Assembly (NCBI GenBank): GCA_014804185.1
Contig: JAAVAG010000201.1
Span: 1 to 7,651 of the forward strand
Origin: Lachnospiraceae bacterium
Lineage (GTDB): Bacteria; Bacillota; Clostridia; Lachnospirales; Lachnospiraceae
Reading direction: 5' to 3'
Length of the DNA stretch: 7,651 nt
Part shown: in pieces, positions 1-6,683 of the stretch
Numbering within the stretch: position 1 is the stretch's first letter
Layout: each line of letters opens with the position of its first letter
The notes under the pieces: model-generated
What the model saw: the letters and a program-made list of their open reading frames with translations, nothing else
What the model was told of the DNA's origin: nothing
Database searches by the model: none
Made by a program: the position numbers and the translations under genes

Positions 1-289
1 GATTTTTTATATCCGGCCGGACAAACGGTCCCGGCCTGTCATTGGGTTCCAGATACCTCCAGAATACCCCTTTTCTCATGGCCGCCTTGTAAGTAGGAAA
101 TCTGGGCAGAACAAAATCCACGGCCTGCTGCAGCAGCCCGGGATCTATCTCCTCTTTCAAAAGCACCGAAAGCCGGTACACGGAGGAGAAATCTCTGCGC
201 TGTAACGTGGGATAAACAATGGCGGAGAGATCCAGCTTGTACCAGTCGCGTCCCTCCCCGGCAGTCATCCCCTTTTTACTCTTTCTCAT
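1..289 (-). CDS. alcohol acetyltransferase-like (condensation-fold) protein, N-terminal part
   Basis: About 96 codons of a gene that continues past the left edge, so only the N-terminus is visible. The translation begins MRKSKKGM and then has the block RDWYKLDLSAIVYP (about residues 14-27), followed by YRLSVLLKEEIDPGLLQQAV, LPRFPTYKAAM and GVFWRYLEPN. From memory this resembles the start of Firmicute proteins annotated as alcohol acetyltransferase. These have a condensation-domain (chloramphenicol acetyltransferase-like) fold, in which an acyl group is moved to an acceptor. The expected HHxxxDG catalytic motif would lie beyond the window, so activity cannot be judged. The start at 289 is preceded by GGAGGA at 292-297, only 2 nt from the ATG, which is a tight spacing. 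The next in-frame ATG (268) has only an AAGGGG run abutting it. The gene lies 107 nt downstream of purL, same strand, with no clear terminator between them. The family call is inferred from sequence resemblance; the true substrate is unknown. Confidence 0.65.
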   Translation of the reverse strand, partial: MRKSKKGMTAGEGRDWYKLDLSAIVYPTLQRRDFSSVYRLSVLLKEEIDPGLLQQAVDFVLPRFPTYKAAMRKGVFWRYLEPNDRPGPFVRPDIKN

Positions 290-396
290 ATTCCTCCCAT
301 GCCGTCCTGTCTGTCTTCCTTTGCACCGTAGTCTTCCACAAAATACCGCATTTTAATCCCCATCCACAGCCTGCTGGATACATCGCCAGCATTTTC
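290..396 (-). other. purL-acetyltransferase intergenic gap (107 nt)
   Basis: This gap between the purL stop and the next start holds the Shine-Dalgarno of the downstream gene (292-297). It also holds a 6-bp inverted repeat, TGCTGG (372-377) and CCAGCA (386-391), with an 8-nt loop. On the minus strand the repeat is not followed by a T-run, so it is not a convincing terminator for purL. The frame of purL stays open for 36 codons beyond its TAA. It then ends in a TGA (288-286) that overlaps the ATG of the next gene as ATGA. An ATG in that frame at 351 would give a 21-residue peptide, but its only ribosome-binding-like sequence is a weak GGGG, so I do not call it a gene. Confidence 0.5.
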
Positions 397-3300
397 TTAT
401 TTAAAATATTTCACGCCGGATTCAAAGATCCGCATATCCTGCTCTCCGTAAATATTGACAGCCACAGATGTATCCCTGCGCTCCACATGCGCCATCTTGC
501 CCAGGCACCGCCCATCCGGCGAGGTGATGCCCTCAATGGAGGCATAGGAGCCGTTCACATTCCACTCCTCATCCATGGAAACATTGCCGTCAAAATCCGC
601 ATACTGCGTGGCCACCTGTCCGTTTGCAAACAGTCTGTCGATCCATTCGGCGGGCGCCACAAAGCGTCCTTCCCCATGGGAGGCAGGCGTACAATAGGTA
701 GCCCCCAGCGCCGCGCCCTGCAGCCATGGAGATTTATTGGAAACCACTTTTGTATATACCATCTTGGAAATGTGCCTGTTTATGGTGTTAAAAGTCAGGG
801 TGGGAGAATCCTCTTTCTGTCCGACAATCTCCCCGTACGGCACCAGCCCCAGTTTAATCAGCGCCTGGAAACCGTTGCAGACGCCCAGTGCAAGTCCGTC
901 TCTCTCCTGCAGCAGTTTCATCACCGACTCTTTCATCTTTTCATTCTGGAAAGCAGTGGCAAAAAATTTTGCGCTGCCGTCAGGCTCGTCACCTGCGGAA
1001 AACCCACCCGGGAACATGATAATCTGCGCCTGCCCGATGGCCTTTTCAAATTCAATCACAGACTGCCTGATATCCTCCGCGGAGAGATTCCGGAACACTC
1101 TGGTTACCACATCCGCACCCGCGCGCTCAAACGCCCTTGCGGAATCATATTCACAGTTCGTCCCCGGGAACACCGGAATAAAGACACGGGGTCTTGCCGT
1201 CTTGTGCTTACATACATAGATCTGATCCGCCTCAAAGCACTTGCGGTTCACTGGTGCGGTATCCTGCGCCGCCCTGGTGGGGAACACCTTTTCCAGCGGT
1301 CTCTTCCACTCGCTCAGCGCCCTCTCCAGATCGATCTTCACATCTCCGTACGTGAAAGCAGCCTCCTCTGTCACCCGGCCCAGCAGTCTGTAGTCCAGTC
1401 CCTGCTCCTCCAGCTGCCTAATATGGGCGGCGTCAACCTCCGCTACAATATCTCCCAGCCCGCATCCGAACAGTTCCGCCATGGTAAGCCCTTCCTCAAG
1501 TACGGCCCCCAGCTTATTTCCGAACGCCATCTTTGAAATCGCTGCAGCCACGCCTCTGGCATCCACGGCATAGGCGGAAAGAATCACACCCTCTGTGATG
1601 AGTTCATGAATTTTTCCGTAAAGATCCATCACCTTTCCATAGACCGGAATATCATAATCATCCTTTTCTATCTCAAAGTGCACCAGGCAGTTCCCTGCCT
1701 TTTTCAGTTCGGGCGTAATGATGTCGCCGCTCTTTGCGATATCCACTGCAAAGGAAACCAAAGTAGGCGGCACATCAATGTCATTAAACGTGCCGGACAT
1801 GGAATCTTTTCCTCCGATGGACGGCAGACCATAGCCGATCTGTGCGTCATAGGCTCCCAAAAGGGCTGCAAAAGGCTGGCTCCATCTCGTCGGATCGGCT
1901 GTCATACGTCTGAAATATTCCTGGAATGTAAAGCGGACCCTGCTGTAATCTCCGCCGCTTGCCACGATCTTTGCCAGAGACTCAGTCACCGCATATACCG
2001 CGCCGTGATAGGGACTCCAGGAAGAGAGATAGGGATCAAAACCATATCCCATCATCGTAACCGTATCCGTGCTGCCGCGCAGAACCGGCAGCTTTGCCAC
2101 CATTGTCTGTGTCTCGGTCAGCTGGTACCTGCCGCCATAGGGCATAAACACGCTCCCCGCCCCAATGGAGGCGTCGAACATTTCCACAAGCCCTTTCTGG
2201 GAGCACACATTCAGATCTCCCATCAGCGCAAGCCAGGCCTGCTCCACATCCCCTTTCTCCAGCGCCTCCTCCACGGCGGGAACCGCATATTTTTCCAGGT
2301 AGTTGTCTTCCTGGCCCGGAATATCCACTTTGACTGCGGTCTCCTGATGCGCGCCGTTGGTATCCAGGAACGCCCTGGAAATATTGACGATCTCTTTTCC
2401 TCTCCACTTCAATACCAATCTCGGCTCGCTGGTCACCACCGCCACCGATACTGCCTCCAGATTTTCTTCTCTGGCATATTCTAAAAATGCATCCGCATTC
2501 TTTGGCTCCACCACCACGGCCATCCGCTCCTGGGACTCGGAAATAGCCAGTTCCGTTCCGTCCAGACCCGCATATTTTTTCGGCACTCTGTCCAGATCCA
2601 CCACCAGGCCGTCCGCCAATTCTCCGATGGCCACGGACACGCCGCCCGCTCCAAAATCGTTGCATTTTTTGATGATCCTGCTGACCTCCTCCCGGCGGAA
2701 CAGCCTCTGGATTTTACGCTCTGTAGGCGCGTTTCCTTTCTGTACTTCCGCGCCGCAGGTCTCTATGGAACTCTCCGTATGCACCTTGGAGGAACCCGTG
2801 GCGCCTCCGCAGCCGTCCCTCCCCGTGCGTCCGCCCAGCAGAATGATCACATCCCCCGGATCGGAATGTCCGCGCAGCACGTTCTTTCTGGGCGCAGCAC
2901 CCATCACTGCCCCGATCTCCATACGCTTAGCCACATAGTCGGGATGATAGATTTCTTTTACCAGACCTGTTGCAAGCCCAATCTGATTGCCGTAGGAGGA
3001 ATATCCGCTGGCAGCGCCGCGCACCAGCTTCTTCTGTGACAATTTTCCTTTCAGCGTATCGGCCACAGGAACAGTGGGATCCGCCGCGCCGGTGACGCGC
3101 ATGGCCTGATACACATATCCCCTGCCGGAAAGCGGATCCCGGATCGCACCGCCCAGACAGGTGGCTGCGCCGCCGAAAGGCTCGATTTCCGTGGGATGAT
3201 TGTGCGTCTCGTTTTTAAAGAACACAAGCCATTCCTCGGTCACTTTCTCACCGCCGCAGTCCAGTTCCACTGGCACCACCACCGAGCAGGCATTGATCTC

Positions 3301-4197
3301 CTCCGATTCCTCCATGTCGTCAAGTTTGCCGTCCCTTTTCAGCTTTCTCATGGCGATCAGCGCCAGATCCATGAGACAGACAAATTTATCTTTTCTGCCC
3401 GCAAAGATTTCCTCTCTGGTATCCAGATAACTCTGATAGGTTGTCTCCAGCGGCGCACGGTAATAGCCCTCCCCGAATTCCACATCTGTCAGTTCCGTGG
3501 AAAATGTGGTATGGCGGCAATGATCGGACCAGTATGTATCCAGCACCCTGATCTCGGTCATGGTGGGATCTCTGTGTTCCTCCTCCCGAAAATAATTCCG
3601 GATATGCAGAAAATCCTTAAAGGTCATCGCCAGCCCAAGAGAATCGTATAATTTCTGAAACGCATCCTCCGGCATGCTGCGAAATCCCTCAAAAACGGCA
3701 ACATTCGACGGTTCCTCATAACTGGCCGTCAGCGTGTCCGGCTTAATCATATCCGTCTCCCGCGAATCCACCGGATTGATACAGTACGCTTTTATTCTGG
3801 CAAATTCTTCGTCGGAAATCTGCCCGGAAATAATATAAGTCACCGCCGTCCGGATAATCGGTTCCTCGTCCTCCTTTAAAAACTTCACGCACTGCACGGC
3901 AGAATCCGCTCTCTGGTCAAACTGCCCCGGCAGAAATTCCACGCTGAAAGCCCTCTCACCCTCCTTGAGCAGAATTTCCTCGCGGTACAGATCGTCCACA
4001 GGCGGCTCCGAAAATACCGTTTTGCAGGCTCTCTCAAAAATCTCATCCGATATATGTTCCACATCATAGCGGATCAGCTGCCGCACACCGGATATCCCTC
4101 CGATTCCCAGATAGTTTTTCAGTTCCTCCCGCAGTTCGTTCGCCTTTACCGCAAAAGGCTGTTTTTTTTCCACATAGATACGTCTGACGTTTCCCAT
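397..4197 (-). CDS. purL: phosphoribosylformylglycinamidine (FGAM) synthase, single-chain form
   Basis: This cytosolic enzyme catalyses step four of de novo purine synthesis: FGAR + ATP + glutamine to FGAM. At 1266 residues it is the large fused form, carrying the synthetase and glutaminase in one chain, so no separate purS or purQ is expected. It resembles the Gram-positive/clostridial clade of large PurL. Numbered from the chosen start, the visible blocks are DTYWSDHCRHTTF (about 220-232) and FFKNETHNHPTEIEPFGGAA (about 326-345, first ATP/metal site). Next come GGRTGRDGCGGATGSSK (about 455-471), NDFGAGG (about 513-519) and SIGGKDSMSGTF (about 793-804). The C-terminal class I glutamine amidotransferase domain runs from about 1004, with FPGTNCEYDSA, MFPGGFSAGDEPDG, nucleophile Cys1107 in GVCNGFQ, and the His1174/Glu1176 pair in SHGEGRF. 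All expected catalytic residues are present and the frame is unbroken. An ATG at 4209 would add four residues (MEEI), but the ATG at 4197 has GGAGGA at 4202-4207 ahead of it and gives the family-like start MGNVRRIYVEKK. The gene follows tetR by 15 nt and is probably co-transcribed with it. Confidence 0.97.
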   Translation of the reverse strand: MGNVRRIYVEKKQPFAVKANELREELKNYLGIGGISGVRQLIRYDVEHISDEIFERACKTVFSEPPVDDLYREEILLKEGERAFSVEFLPGQFDQRADSAVQCVKFLKEDEEPIIRTAVTYIISGQISDEEFARIKAYCINPVDSRETDMIKPDTLTASYEEPSNVAVFEGFRSMPEDAFQKLYDSLGLAMTFKDFLHIRNYFREEEHRDPTMTEIRVLDTYWSDHCRHTTFSTELTDVEFGEGYYRAPLETTYQSYLDTREEIFAGRKDKFVCLMDLALIAMRKLKRDGKLDDMEESEEINACSVVVPVELDCGGEKVTEEWLVFFKNETHNHPTEIEPFGGAATCLGGAIRDPLSGRGYVYQAMRVTGAADPTVPVADTLKGKLSQKKLVRGAASGYSSYGNQIGLATGLVKEIYHPDYVAKRMEIGAVMGAAPRKNVLRGHSDPGDVIILLGGRTGRDGCGGATGSSKVHTESSIETCGAEVQKGNAPTERKIQRLFRREEVSRIIKKCNDFGAGGVSVAIGELADGLVVDLDRVPKKYAGLDGTELAISESQERMAVVVEPKNADAFLEYAREENLEAVSVAVVTSEPRLVLKWRGKEIVNISRAFLDTNGAHQETAVKVDIPGQEDNYLEKYAVPAVEEALEKGDVEQAWLALMGDLNVCSQKGLVEMFDASIGAGSVFMPYGGRYQLTETQTMVAKLPVLRGSTDTVTMMGYGFDPYLSSWSPYHGAVYAVTESLAKIVASGGDYSRVRFTFQEYFRRMTADPTRWSQPFAALLGAYDAQIGYGLPSIGGKDSMSGTFNDIDVPPTLVSFAVDIAKSGDIITPELKKAGNCLVHFEIEKDDYDIPVYGKVMDLYGKIHELITEGVILSAYAVDARGVAAAISKMAFGNKLGAVLEEGLTMAELFGCGLGDIVAEVDAAHIRQLEEQGLDYRLLGRVTEEAAFTYGDVKIDLERALSEWKRPLEKVFPTRAAQDTAPVNRKCFEADQIYVCKHKTARPRVFIPVFPGTNCEYDSARAFERAGADVVTRVFRNLSAEDIRQSVIEFEKAIGQAQIIMFPGGFSAGDEPDGSAKFFATAFQNEKMKESVMKLLQERDGLALGVCNGFQALIKLGLVPYGEIVGQKEDSPTLTFNTINRHISKMVYTKVVSNKSPWLQGAALGATYCTPASHGEGRFVAPAEWIDRLFANGQVATQYADFDGNVSMDEEWNVNGSYASIEGITSPDGRCLGKMAHVERRDTSVAVNIYGEQDMRIFESGVKYFK

Positions 4198-4201
4198 GAT
4201 T

Positions 4202-4207
4202 TCCTCC
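4202..4207 (-). promoter_or_regulatory. ribosome binding site deciding the purL start
   Basis: On the minus strand this reads GGAGGA, 4 nt before the ATG at 4197. It overlaps the upstream in-frame ATG at 4209, whose own upstream sequence is poorer (GAGG at 8 nt, lying over the stop codon of the TetR gene). This favours the shorter PurL start. The site sits in the 15-nt gap after the TetR stop, an arrangement compatible with translational coupling. Confidence 0.7.
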
Positions 4208-4212
4208 ATCCT

Positions 4213-4797
4213 TTATTCCTCTATTCCCAGGCCCTGCAGAATATAGGCCAGTTCCTCGTCCACAGTTTCCGGCGTCACCCCGATGGTCTGTGCCGAAATT
4301 TTCAGTCCTTCCAGGACAAACATAATATTTCTCGCCGTAACCCGGCTGTTTCCGCAATATAATTCACCGCTCTGCACCCCTGCGTCAATCAGCTTCTCCA
4401 TAATCTTTACGGCCGAATCAAACTGCCTGCGCAGAATATTTTCTTTCTTCGGAATTTCCTCCGAAAAAAAGAACTCATAGGTGGCCACCGTCAGATTGCC
4501 GTTTTTCCTGAGAAGTTCTTTTTTCTGTTCCTTGAGAAACAACATTAATATGTCCGCCGCAGTCGCATCCTTTGAAATGTTATCCGAAAACACATCGTCT
4601 GTCTCCAGGGATTCCATCCTGAGCACTTCCATAAAAATCTCCGCAGTACTGCCGAAATACAGATACAGGCCGCCCCGGCTGATTTCACACGCGTCCACGA
4701 TATCTTTCATGGTCACATTCTTATATCCCTTTTCCATGAAAACCTTTCTGGCGGTCTCCAGAATATATTTTCTTTTCTGCAACGACTTTTCGCCCAT
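4213..4797 (-). CDS. TetR/AcrR-family transcriptional regulator
   Basis: A 194-residue protein, normal length for the family. The N-terminal DNA-binding domain spans about residues 5-50: KRKYILETARKVFMEKGY as helix 1, then TMKDIVDACEISRGGLYLYF (about 29-48) as the helix-turn-helix and following helix, close to the TetR_N consensus. The remainder is predicted to be a helical ligand-binding and dimerisation domain, where TetR families diverge, so the inducer cannot be read from sequence. The start at 4797 is chosen because AGGAG lies 8 nt upstream (4806-4810) and MGEKSLQKRKYILETA is a family-like start. The frame stays open to an ATG at 4896, but that lies upstream of the likely promoter. The gene diverges from the MATE gene, implying it represses that pump and itself. 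It is followed 15 nt later by purL on the same strand. Family assignment is firm; target and ligand are inference. Confidence 0.92.
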   Translation of the reverse strand: MGEKSLQKRKYILETARKVFMEKGYKNVTMKDIVDACEISRGGLYLYFGSTAEIFMEVLRMESLETDDVFSDNISKDATAADILMLFLKEQKKELLRKNGNLTVATYEFFFSEEIPKKENILRRQFDSAVKIMEKLIDAGVQSGELYCGNSRVTARNIMFVLEGLKISAQTIGVTPETVDEELAYILQGLGIEE

Positions 4798-4875
4798 GCC
4801 CCATACTCCTATGCCAACAGTAATCACCAGCAGGTACGCGGCAAAGGAGACGCGCGGCGGCTGGATTTTACATTT

Positions 4876-4884
4876 ATTGTACCA
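4876..4884 (-). promoter_or_regulatory. candidate extended -10 promoter for the TetR-purL unit
   Basis: On the minus strand this reads TGG-TACAAT, an extended -10 element (TGn) plus a five-of-six match to TATAAT. No good -35 lies at 17 nt, which extended -10 promoters tolerate. Transcription would begin near 4869, giving a leader of about 70 nt before the TetR ATG. That leader is GC-rich and contains CCAGC (minus-strand copy of 4860-4864) and its partner GCTGG (4827-4831), which could form a long-looped hairpin. No purine riboswitch-like sequence is seen there. Confidence 0.4.
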
Positions 4885-4886
4885 TA

Positions 4887-4940
4887 TTTCCCTCAAAAGT
4901 ACAGCAAAAATTGGGAAAAGGGGCTTGTGTTATTTTTCCA
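4887..4940. promoter_or_regulatory. possible TetR operator elements in the divergent promoter region
   Basis: Two overlapping inverted repeats share the central GGGAAA. TTTCCC (4887-4892) pairs with GGGAAA (4913-4918) across a 20-nt spacer, and TGGGAAAA (4912-4919) pairs with TTTTTCCA (4933-4940) with one mismatch across 13 nt. The second repeat is centred on the -35 of the MATE promoter. A further short repeat, TGTAC (4878-4882) with GTACA (4899-4903), overlaps the TetR -10. Position is right for an operator shared by both genes, but the arms are short and widely spaced, so these are candidates only. Confidence 0.22.
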
Positions 4941-4953
4941 TATCGCCTAGAAT
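4925..4953 (+). promoter_or_regulatory. candidate sigma-A promoter of the MATE gene
   Basis: TTGTGT (4925-4930), a 17-nt spacer, and TAGAAT (4948-4953). The -10 matches consensus at five of six positions and the -35 keeps TTG. Transcription would start near 4960, leaving a short leader. The ribosome binding site is AAGGTGAG at 4973-4980, 5 nt before the ATG at 4986. Confidence 0.45.
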
Positions 4954-4985
4954 AGCAATGATACACAAAGAAAAGGTGAGAAAAA

Positions 4986-6365
4986 ATGCTGGAAAAATTT
5001 AAGAGTCTGTTCGGACAGGTAGATATGACTGAGGGAGTACCCTGGCAAAAAATTGTGGCTTTTACCATCCCCATGCTGATCGGCAATATCGCCCAGCAGC
5101 TGTACAATACCGTAGACAGTATCGTGGTGGGAAAATATGTAGGAGATAACGCTCTGGCTGCTGTCGGCAGCGCCAGTCCCATTTTTAATCTTCTGCTTGT
5201 ACTGTTTGTAGGCATCTCCATGGGTGTCAGCATTATGGTGTCCCAGTACTTCGGCTCCCATGACAGGGAAAATCTGTCCCGCACCATCGGCAGTTCCATC
5301 ACGCTGACGGCCGCCGCTTCCATCCTGCTGATGGTAATCGGTTCCCTCTCCGTCCGCCCTCTGCTGGTCCTTCTGGATACTCCGGATGCGATTATCGACT
5401 GGTGCGCATCCTATCTGATGATCCTGTTGTTGGGGATTGCGGGCCTGGCTTATTATAATATTCTCTGCGGTATCCTGCGCGGTCTTGGCGATTCTCTGTC
5501 TGCGCTGGTCTATCTTCTGGTGGCCACAGTGATCAATATTGTGCTGGATGTATGGTTTGTCGCCGGACTCGATATGAAAGTGGCCGGCGTAGCGCTGGCT
5601 ACCGTCATTGCCCAATTGATCTCTTCCGTTCTGTGCATCCGAAAACTGCGAAAAATGACGGATTTCTTCGACATGAAGATGCAATATCTCAAACCCGACC
5701 GAAAAAATATTTTGACGGTGATCCGGCTCGGTCTTCCCTCCGGGATCACCCAGGCCATCTTTTCCCTGGCCATGGTGATCGTACAGTCCCTGACCAACAG
5801 CTTTGGGGAAATGATCATTGCCGCCAACGTGATTATCATGCGTGTAGACGGCTTTGCCATGATGCCCAATTTTTCTTTCGGCACGGCCATGACCACCTAT
5901 GCGGGCCAGAACGTGGGAGCCAAACAATATGATCGCGTCAGACAGGGGGCAAAACAGGGAACTTTGATTGCCGCATGCACGTCCGCTGCGATTACAGGAC
6001 TGATCCTGCTGTTCGGCCCATATCTTATGGGAATTTTTACCAACACCCGCGAACTTGCTGTACTCAGCGCAGATATGATGAAAATCCTGGCCGCGGGTTA
6101 TATCGCCATGGCCGTGACCCAGAGTCTGTCCGGCATCATGCGCGGCGCGGGTGACACCATGACTCCTATGTGGATCTCTCTGATGACCACCGTTGCCATT
6201 CGGGTTCCTCTGGCCTATGGACTGGTCTATCTGACCAGGACGCCGGATCTGCCCCAGGGGCGGTACGAAAGCCTGTGGATCTCCACGCTGTGCTCCTGGA
6301 TTCTGGGCGCTCTGATCACATTCTTCTTTTATCTGTTGGGAAGATGGAAGAAGAAAGCGCTCTGA
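4986..6365 (+). CDS. MATE-family efflux transporter
   Basis: A 459-residue integral membrane protein, normal for a MATE (multidrug and toxic compound extrusion) antiporter, which exports organic cations and drugs in exchange for Na+ or H+. About twelve membrane segments can be read: roughly residues 20-43, 58-85, 100-128, 137-155, 168-193, 197-216, 247-270, 280-303, 325-348, 358-382, 394-416 and 430-452. Family marks include PMLIGNIAQQLYNTVDSIVVG near the N-terminus, GQNVGAKQYDRVRQG (about 307-321) in the second half, and a paired motif, LRGLGDS (164-170) and MRGAGDTMTP (385-394), at matching places in the two six-helix halves. It ends in a basic tail, RWKKKAL, consistent with a cytoplasmic C-terminus. 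The gene diverges from a TetR gene and is closed by its own strong terminator, so it is probably monocistronic and locally repressed. Substrate cannot be told from sequence. Confidence 0.95.
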   Translation: MLEKFKSLFGQVDMTEGVPWQKIVAFTIPMLIGNIAQQLYNTVDSIVVGKYVGDNALAAVGSASPIFNLLLVLFVGISMGVSIMVSQYFGSHDRENLSRTIGSSITLTAAASILLMVIGSLSVRPLLVLLDTPDAIIDWCASYLMILLLGIAGLAYYNILCGILRGLGDSLSALVYLLVATVINIVLDVWFVAGLDMKVAGVALATVIAQLISSVLCIRKLRKMTDFFDMKMQYLKPDRKNILTVIRLGLPSGITQAIFSLAMVIVQSLTNSFGEMIIAANVIIMRVDGFAMMPNFSFGTAMTTYAGQNVGAKQYDRVRQGAKQGTLIAACTSAAITGLILLFGPYLMGIFTNTRELAVLSADMMKILAAGYIAMAVTQSLSGIMRGAGDTMTPMWISLMTTVAIRVPLAYGLVYLTRTPDLPQGRYESLWISTLCSWILGALITFFFYLLGRWKKKAL

Positions 6366-6384
6366 TAACGTTTTCGTTTGCTTC

Positions 6385-6419
6385 AAAACGCCATGCGAAA
6401 ATAACGCATGGCGTTTTTT
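6385..6419 (+). terminator. strong intrinsic terminator of the MATE gene
   Basis: A perfect 13-bp stem, AAAACGCCATGCG (6385-6397) with CGCATGGCGTTTT (6405-6417), around a 7-nt loop AAAATAA, running into six T residues (6414-6419). It begins 19 nt after the MATE stop. The A-run at the left base would give a partial U-run in the opposite direction too, so some bidirectional activity is possible. Confidence 0.93.
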
Positions 6420-6584
6420 ATGTCCGCGTACCCTTTCTCTCAGGCGGAACCCCTGCCTTCATTCTCCCTCCAAATTGCCGCGCATTCTCGTGCAAAATTG
6501 TATTTCCAAGTTCTGGCTAAAATTTTTTTAAAAATATTCAATTTTGTTGTAAAAAAAAAACAAAAAATGTTTTATACTATAGAT
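6420..6584. other. AT-rich gap with a possible promoter, no gene
   Basis: No credible protein gene lies here. The second half becomes very AT-rich, with a T7 run near 6533 and an A10 tract at 6551-6560 followed by C and A6. A good -10, TATACT (6573-6578), lies at the right end. The best -35 candidate, TTGTAA (6547-6552), is 20 nt upstream of it, longer than the usual 17. If active, transcription would start about 6585 and run into the hairpin cluster that follows. The first part (6420-6520) shows nothing I can identify. Confidence 0.35.
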
Positions 6585-6604
6585 GTCTTGATGAGAGTCA
6601 AGAC

Positions 6605-6616
6605 TGCTATATAGCA
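6605..6616. repeat. 12-nt perfect palindrome
   Basis: TGCTATATAGCA is fully self-complementary. It directly abuts the preceding 7-bp hairpin (ends 6604). It could be a protein-binding site on DNA or a dimerisation point in RNA; nothing decides between these. Confidence 0.4.
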
Positions 6617-6643
6617 AAATTCCGGAAGAATTCCCCTTTTACA

Positions 6644-6683
6644 CAATCGAAAGGCCTACAGTTTACTGTAGGTCTTTTGATTG
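6644..6683 (+). terminator. long hairpin, possible plus-strand terminator
   Basis: An 18-bp stem (6644-6661 with 6666-6683) closed by the 4-nt loop TTTA. Two of the pairs are G-U (6649-6678 and 6654-6673). The right arm contains CTTTT, and the A-rich lower left arm is typical of intrinsic terminators, but no long T-run follows, so efficiency is doubtful. It could end a small RNA starting near 6585 or act as a backstop to the MATE terminator. Confidence 0.45.

Larger units (their letters stand above)
6585..6683 (+). ncRNA. candidate structured small RNA (unrecognised)
   Basis: About 100 nt in which nearly every stretch can pair locally. The elements are GTCTTGA/TCAAGAC (6585-6591 and 6598-6604, loop TGAGAG), the perfect 12-nt palindrome TGCTATATAGCA (6605-6616), AATTC/GAATT (6618-6622 and 6628-6632), and a long final hairpin (6644-6683). 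A TATACT -10 lies just upstream, with a poorly spaced -35. Both flanking protein genes point into this gap, so on the plus strand it would be a free-standing RNA and not a leader. The last hairpin keeps all pairs only as plus-strand RNA (two G-U pairs become A-C mismatches on the other strand), which favours this direction. I do not recognise the family; it could equally be non-functional inverted-repeat debris. Confidence 0.3.

Noticed and set aside
372..391. TGCTGG/CCAGCA inverted repeat after the purL stop as a terminator
   Set aside because: Only 6 bp, with an 8-nt loop and no T-run on the minus strand. The T-rich side faces the plus strand, where no gene ends.
487..1536. A 349-codon plus-strand open frame, and others opposite purL such as 1606-2484
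   Set aside because: They lie antisense to unmistakable PurL coding sequence, have no family motifs and are shadows of its codon usage.
4798..4896. N-terminal extension of the TetR frame containing a hydrophobic stretch
   Set aside because: The upstream ATG (4896) precedes the likely promoter -10 and has no evident ribosome binding site. The ATG at 4797 has AGGAG at 8 nt and gives a normal TetR start and length.
4798..4985. Purine riboswitch or PurR box controlling purL
   Set aside because: I looked for a purine aptamer-like fold and for paired PurR-type elements ahead of the TetR-purL unit and saw neither. No T-box motif was seen in the window either.
4947..6386. A 479-codon open frame on the minus strand, antisense to the MATE gene and longer than it
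   Set aside because: The translation is rich in His, Gln, Asp and Gly with no domain resemblance, as expected for a frame opposite a membrane-protein gene. The plus-strand frame has clear MATE motifs, a ribosome binding site, a promoter and a terminator.
6408..6614. 68-codon plus-strand open frame after the MATE gene
   Set aside because: It starts inside the MATE terminator hairpin, has no ribosome binding site, and its end is made of low-complexity AT-rich sequence.
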